Made by a program: the position numbers and the translations under genes
The notes under the pieces: model-generated
Told to the model about the DNA's origin: nothing
The model's database searches: none
What the model saw: the letters and a program-made list of their open reading frames with translations, nothing else
Assembly: GCA_964500675.1 (NCBI GenBank)
Contig: CAZCNY010000012.1
Coordinates: 41,377-105,376 of the forward strand
Direction: 5' to 3'
Length of the DNA: 64,000 bases
Source of the DNA: CAMLJR01 sp964500675
GTDB taxonomy: Bacteria > Pseudomonadota > Gammaproteobacteria > Pseudomonadales > CAMLJR01
Shown: one piece after another, positions 62,857 to 64,000 of the stretch
Numbering within the stretch: the stretch's first letter is position 1
How the letters are laid out: each line of letters opens with the position of its first letter

Positions 62857-63208
62857 TGGTGGAGGCGAGGGGAATTGAACCCCTGTCCGCTAGTTCTCCG
62901 CCTTTGGCTCTACATGTTTAGGTTCCGTTAATTGATTTAACTCTTCACAGCCCAACGGGCAGGACGTGAATTGCGATTCCGTAGGTTTTGACTATTCGAC
63001 GCCGGACGAGCCGAATAGCGAGCCAGATGAAATGACAGTTGGTTTCTCTATCTGACATCGATCACCAACTGCTAGCAGCCCTTAGGCTGCCAGAGCGTAC
63101 GTTTCGTCGTTTGCGACTATTTGATTACAGCTTTGGATTTACGTGATTCGCTGCCATCACGACATGCACCTCAGGTTTTGCTACCAACGTCGAATCCAGA
63201 ACGCCCCC
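62857..63208 (-). ncRNA. ssrA: tmRNA (ssrA)
   Basis: A 352-base tmRNA. The 5' end GGGGGCGTTCTGGATTCGACG and the 3' end with the tRNA-like T arm and encoded CCA pair as an alanine acceptor stem. The resume codon and tag reading frame lie at 63114-63082 (minus): A-ANDETYALAA type, ending in TAA; with the tRNA-linked Ala the tag is AANDETYALAA (Thr where E. coli has Asn). It rescues stalled ribosomes with SmpB, whose gene is 320 bases upstream on the same strand. Confidence 0.96.
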
Positions 63209-63249
63209 GAATTCGTTTCACTACCAACTACACAACAGGCTTTAACTGC

Positions 63250-63283
63250 GGGGATGCGGCAGCGTTGCGCTATCCGCATCCCC
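63250..63283. repeat. Perfect inverted repeat between smpB and tmRNA
   Basis: GGGGATGCGG (63250-63259) and CCGCATCCCC (63274-63283) form a 10-bp stem with an inner AGCG/CGCT stem in the 14-base loop. There is no clear T-run, so it looks more like a REP-type palindrome than a terminator. The rest of the 320-base gap (63209-63528) holds no gene; it also has a CGTATACG doublet near 63311-63328 and a CCCCTCCCGAGGGG palindrome near 63482. Confidence 0.7.
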
Positions 63284-63528
63284 TTTCTCTCCGCCTGGGA
63301 GAGAGTTCATCGTATACGTCGTATACGCATTCCCACTATGGGCGCTGCGTCCGCATTTTTCAATGGTTCTTTTAGAGGATGTTTATCTAAATCACGTATC
63401 GAGAAATTTTTCGTGCGTATAACCAGTATCTAATCTCATTGCGGTGCTATTTTTAACGATGAAGCCAATTCTCGCTCTAATCCCCTCCCGAGGGGAGAGG
63501 GAATTAAATTAGAAATTGCGCAATTGGC

Positions 63529-63999
63529 TTACACAGAGTGGCGCACTATGCGCTGTTTCTCGCGATTCCAGTCGCGCTCCTTTTCAGTTTCGCGCTTATC
63601 GTGCAGTTGTTTACCTTTGGCGAGCGCGATTTCCGCTTTCGCCAAATGCCCCTTCCAATACAGCGACAGACACACGCACGTGTAGCCTTTTTGCTGCACG
63701 CCGCCGATCAGCGAATTTAATTGTCTGCGATTGAGCAGCAATTTGCGCGTGCGCGTCGGGTCGACGACGAAATGCGTCGAGACCGTCTGCAGCGGTGTGA
63801 TCAGCGCGCCGATCAGCCACGCTTCGCCATTTTTGAGCAGCACGTAGGCGTCGGTGATCTGCGCCTTGCCCGCACGCAGGCTTTTCACCTCCCAGCCCTG
63901 CAGCGCGAGGCCCGCCTCGAATTTTTCCTCGAGATGGTAATCGAAGCGCGCTTTTTTGTTCTGCGCGATGGTATTGTTTTGCTGGGTATTTTTAGTCAT
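63529..63999 (-). CDS. smpB: SsrA-binding protein SmpB
   Basis: A 156-residue SmpB starting at the right edge of the window: IAQNKKARFDYHLEEKFEAGLALQGWEVKSLRAGKAQITDAYV, ending with the basic tail RQRIVRHSV. It binds tmRNA and mimics the tRNA anticodon arm in trans-translation. Its proximity to ssrA is normal. Its own promoter lies beyond the window. Confidence 0.97.
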   Translation of the reverse strand: MTKNTQQNNTIAQNKKARFDYHLEEKFEAGLALQGWEVKSLRAGKAQITDAYVLLKNGEAWLIGALITPLQTVSTHFVVDPTRTRKLLLNRRQLNSLIGGVQQKGYTCVCLSLYWKGHLAKAEIALAKGKQLHDKRETEKERDWNREKQRIVRHSV

Positions 64000-64000
64000 G

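Noticed and set aside
62167..62857. Genomic island integrated at the tmRNA 3' end, with higBA and AP2-DUF2971 as cargo
   Set aside because: tmRNA is a common integration site, but no second copy of its 3' end and no integrase gene was found in the window.

Overview
The window looks like a chromosomal segment of a Gammaproteobacterium. The order ffh-rpsP-rimM-trmD-rplS-dsbC-hom-thrC-recJ followed by prfB-lysS is the Pseudomonas/Cellvibrionales arrangement. prfB carries the usual programmed frameshift and the tmRNA and SmpB genes are neighbours. Core genes are moderately GC-rich and full of GCGATCG-type words. Several accessory genes are clearly A+T-richer, which suggests they were acquired. 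No species can be named from the sequence alone.

Layout. 0-4.1 kb: the end of a sulfotransferase gene, a probable lipocalin-like protein, a cupin, a glutathione transferase-like protein and a DUF2889 protein. 4.2-6.3 kb: a solitary OLD-family ATPase/TOPRIM nuclease between two direct copies of a palindromic GTAGGGCG... repeat. 6.5-10.9 kb: gcvP, a SYLF lipid-binding protein and a Nudix hydrolase. 10.9-22.9 kb, minus strand: a tightly overlapping 11-gene operon for a CMP-activated nonulosonic acid of the legionaminic type. It contains legB, legC, neuB, neuC, neuA and ptmE homologues, a formyltransferase where a LegH acetyltransferase would be expected, and a SEC-C/TPR/glycosyltransferase-like protein. 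23.1-29.8 kb: tRNA-Leu(CAA), queA-tgt, an YqfO-like protein, a CoA-pyrophosphatase, a gamma carbonic anhydrase, a CorC-type protein and a CcsA-like protein.

30-39.1 kb is the housekeeping run from ffh to recJ. 39.1-42.5 kb holds a periplasmic solute-binding protein divergent from a hybrid histidine kinase. 42.5-44.9 kb is a copper-delivery/cytochrome-oxidase assembly cluster (CtaG-like, PCuAC, SCO1) that includes a small membrane protein with a His-containing hexapeptide repeat. 45.6-47.3 kb is a two-gene ATPase plus DUF4276/TOPRIM-like module, a candidate defence system. prfB and lysS follow.

50-60.9 kb is mixed: two SDR enzymes (one without the usual catalytic Tyr), an IS630 remnant, a VPxPx-CTERM surface protein, a CocE-type hydrolase, rlmE, an FAD dehydrogenase, a SpoU methyltransferase, a phytanoyl-CoA dioxygenase-like protein with a partial copy of its own 3' end nearby, and small secreted proteins. 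61-62.8 kb holds an AP2-DUF2971 fusion gene bounded by inverted repeats, and a higBA toxin-antitoxin pair with a palindromic operator. tmRNA and smpB end the window.

The strongest candidates for something undescribed are the AP2-DUF2971 cassette, the ATPase-DUF4276 pair, the OLD gene inside the palindromic repeats, the formyltransferase-containing nonulosonate operon and the His-repeat copper-cluster protein. All functional assignments are homology judgements made by reading the sequence; no database search was run.
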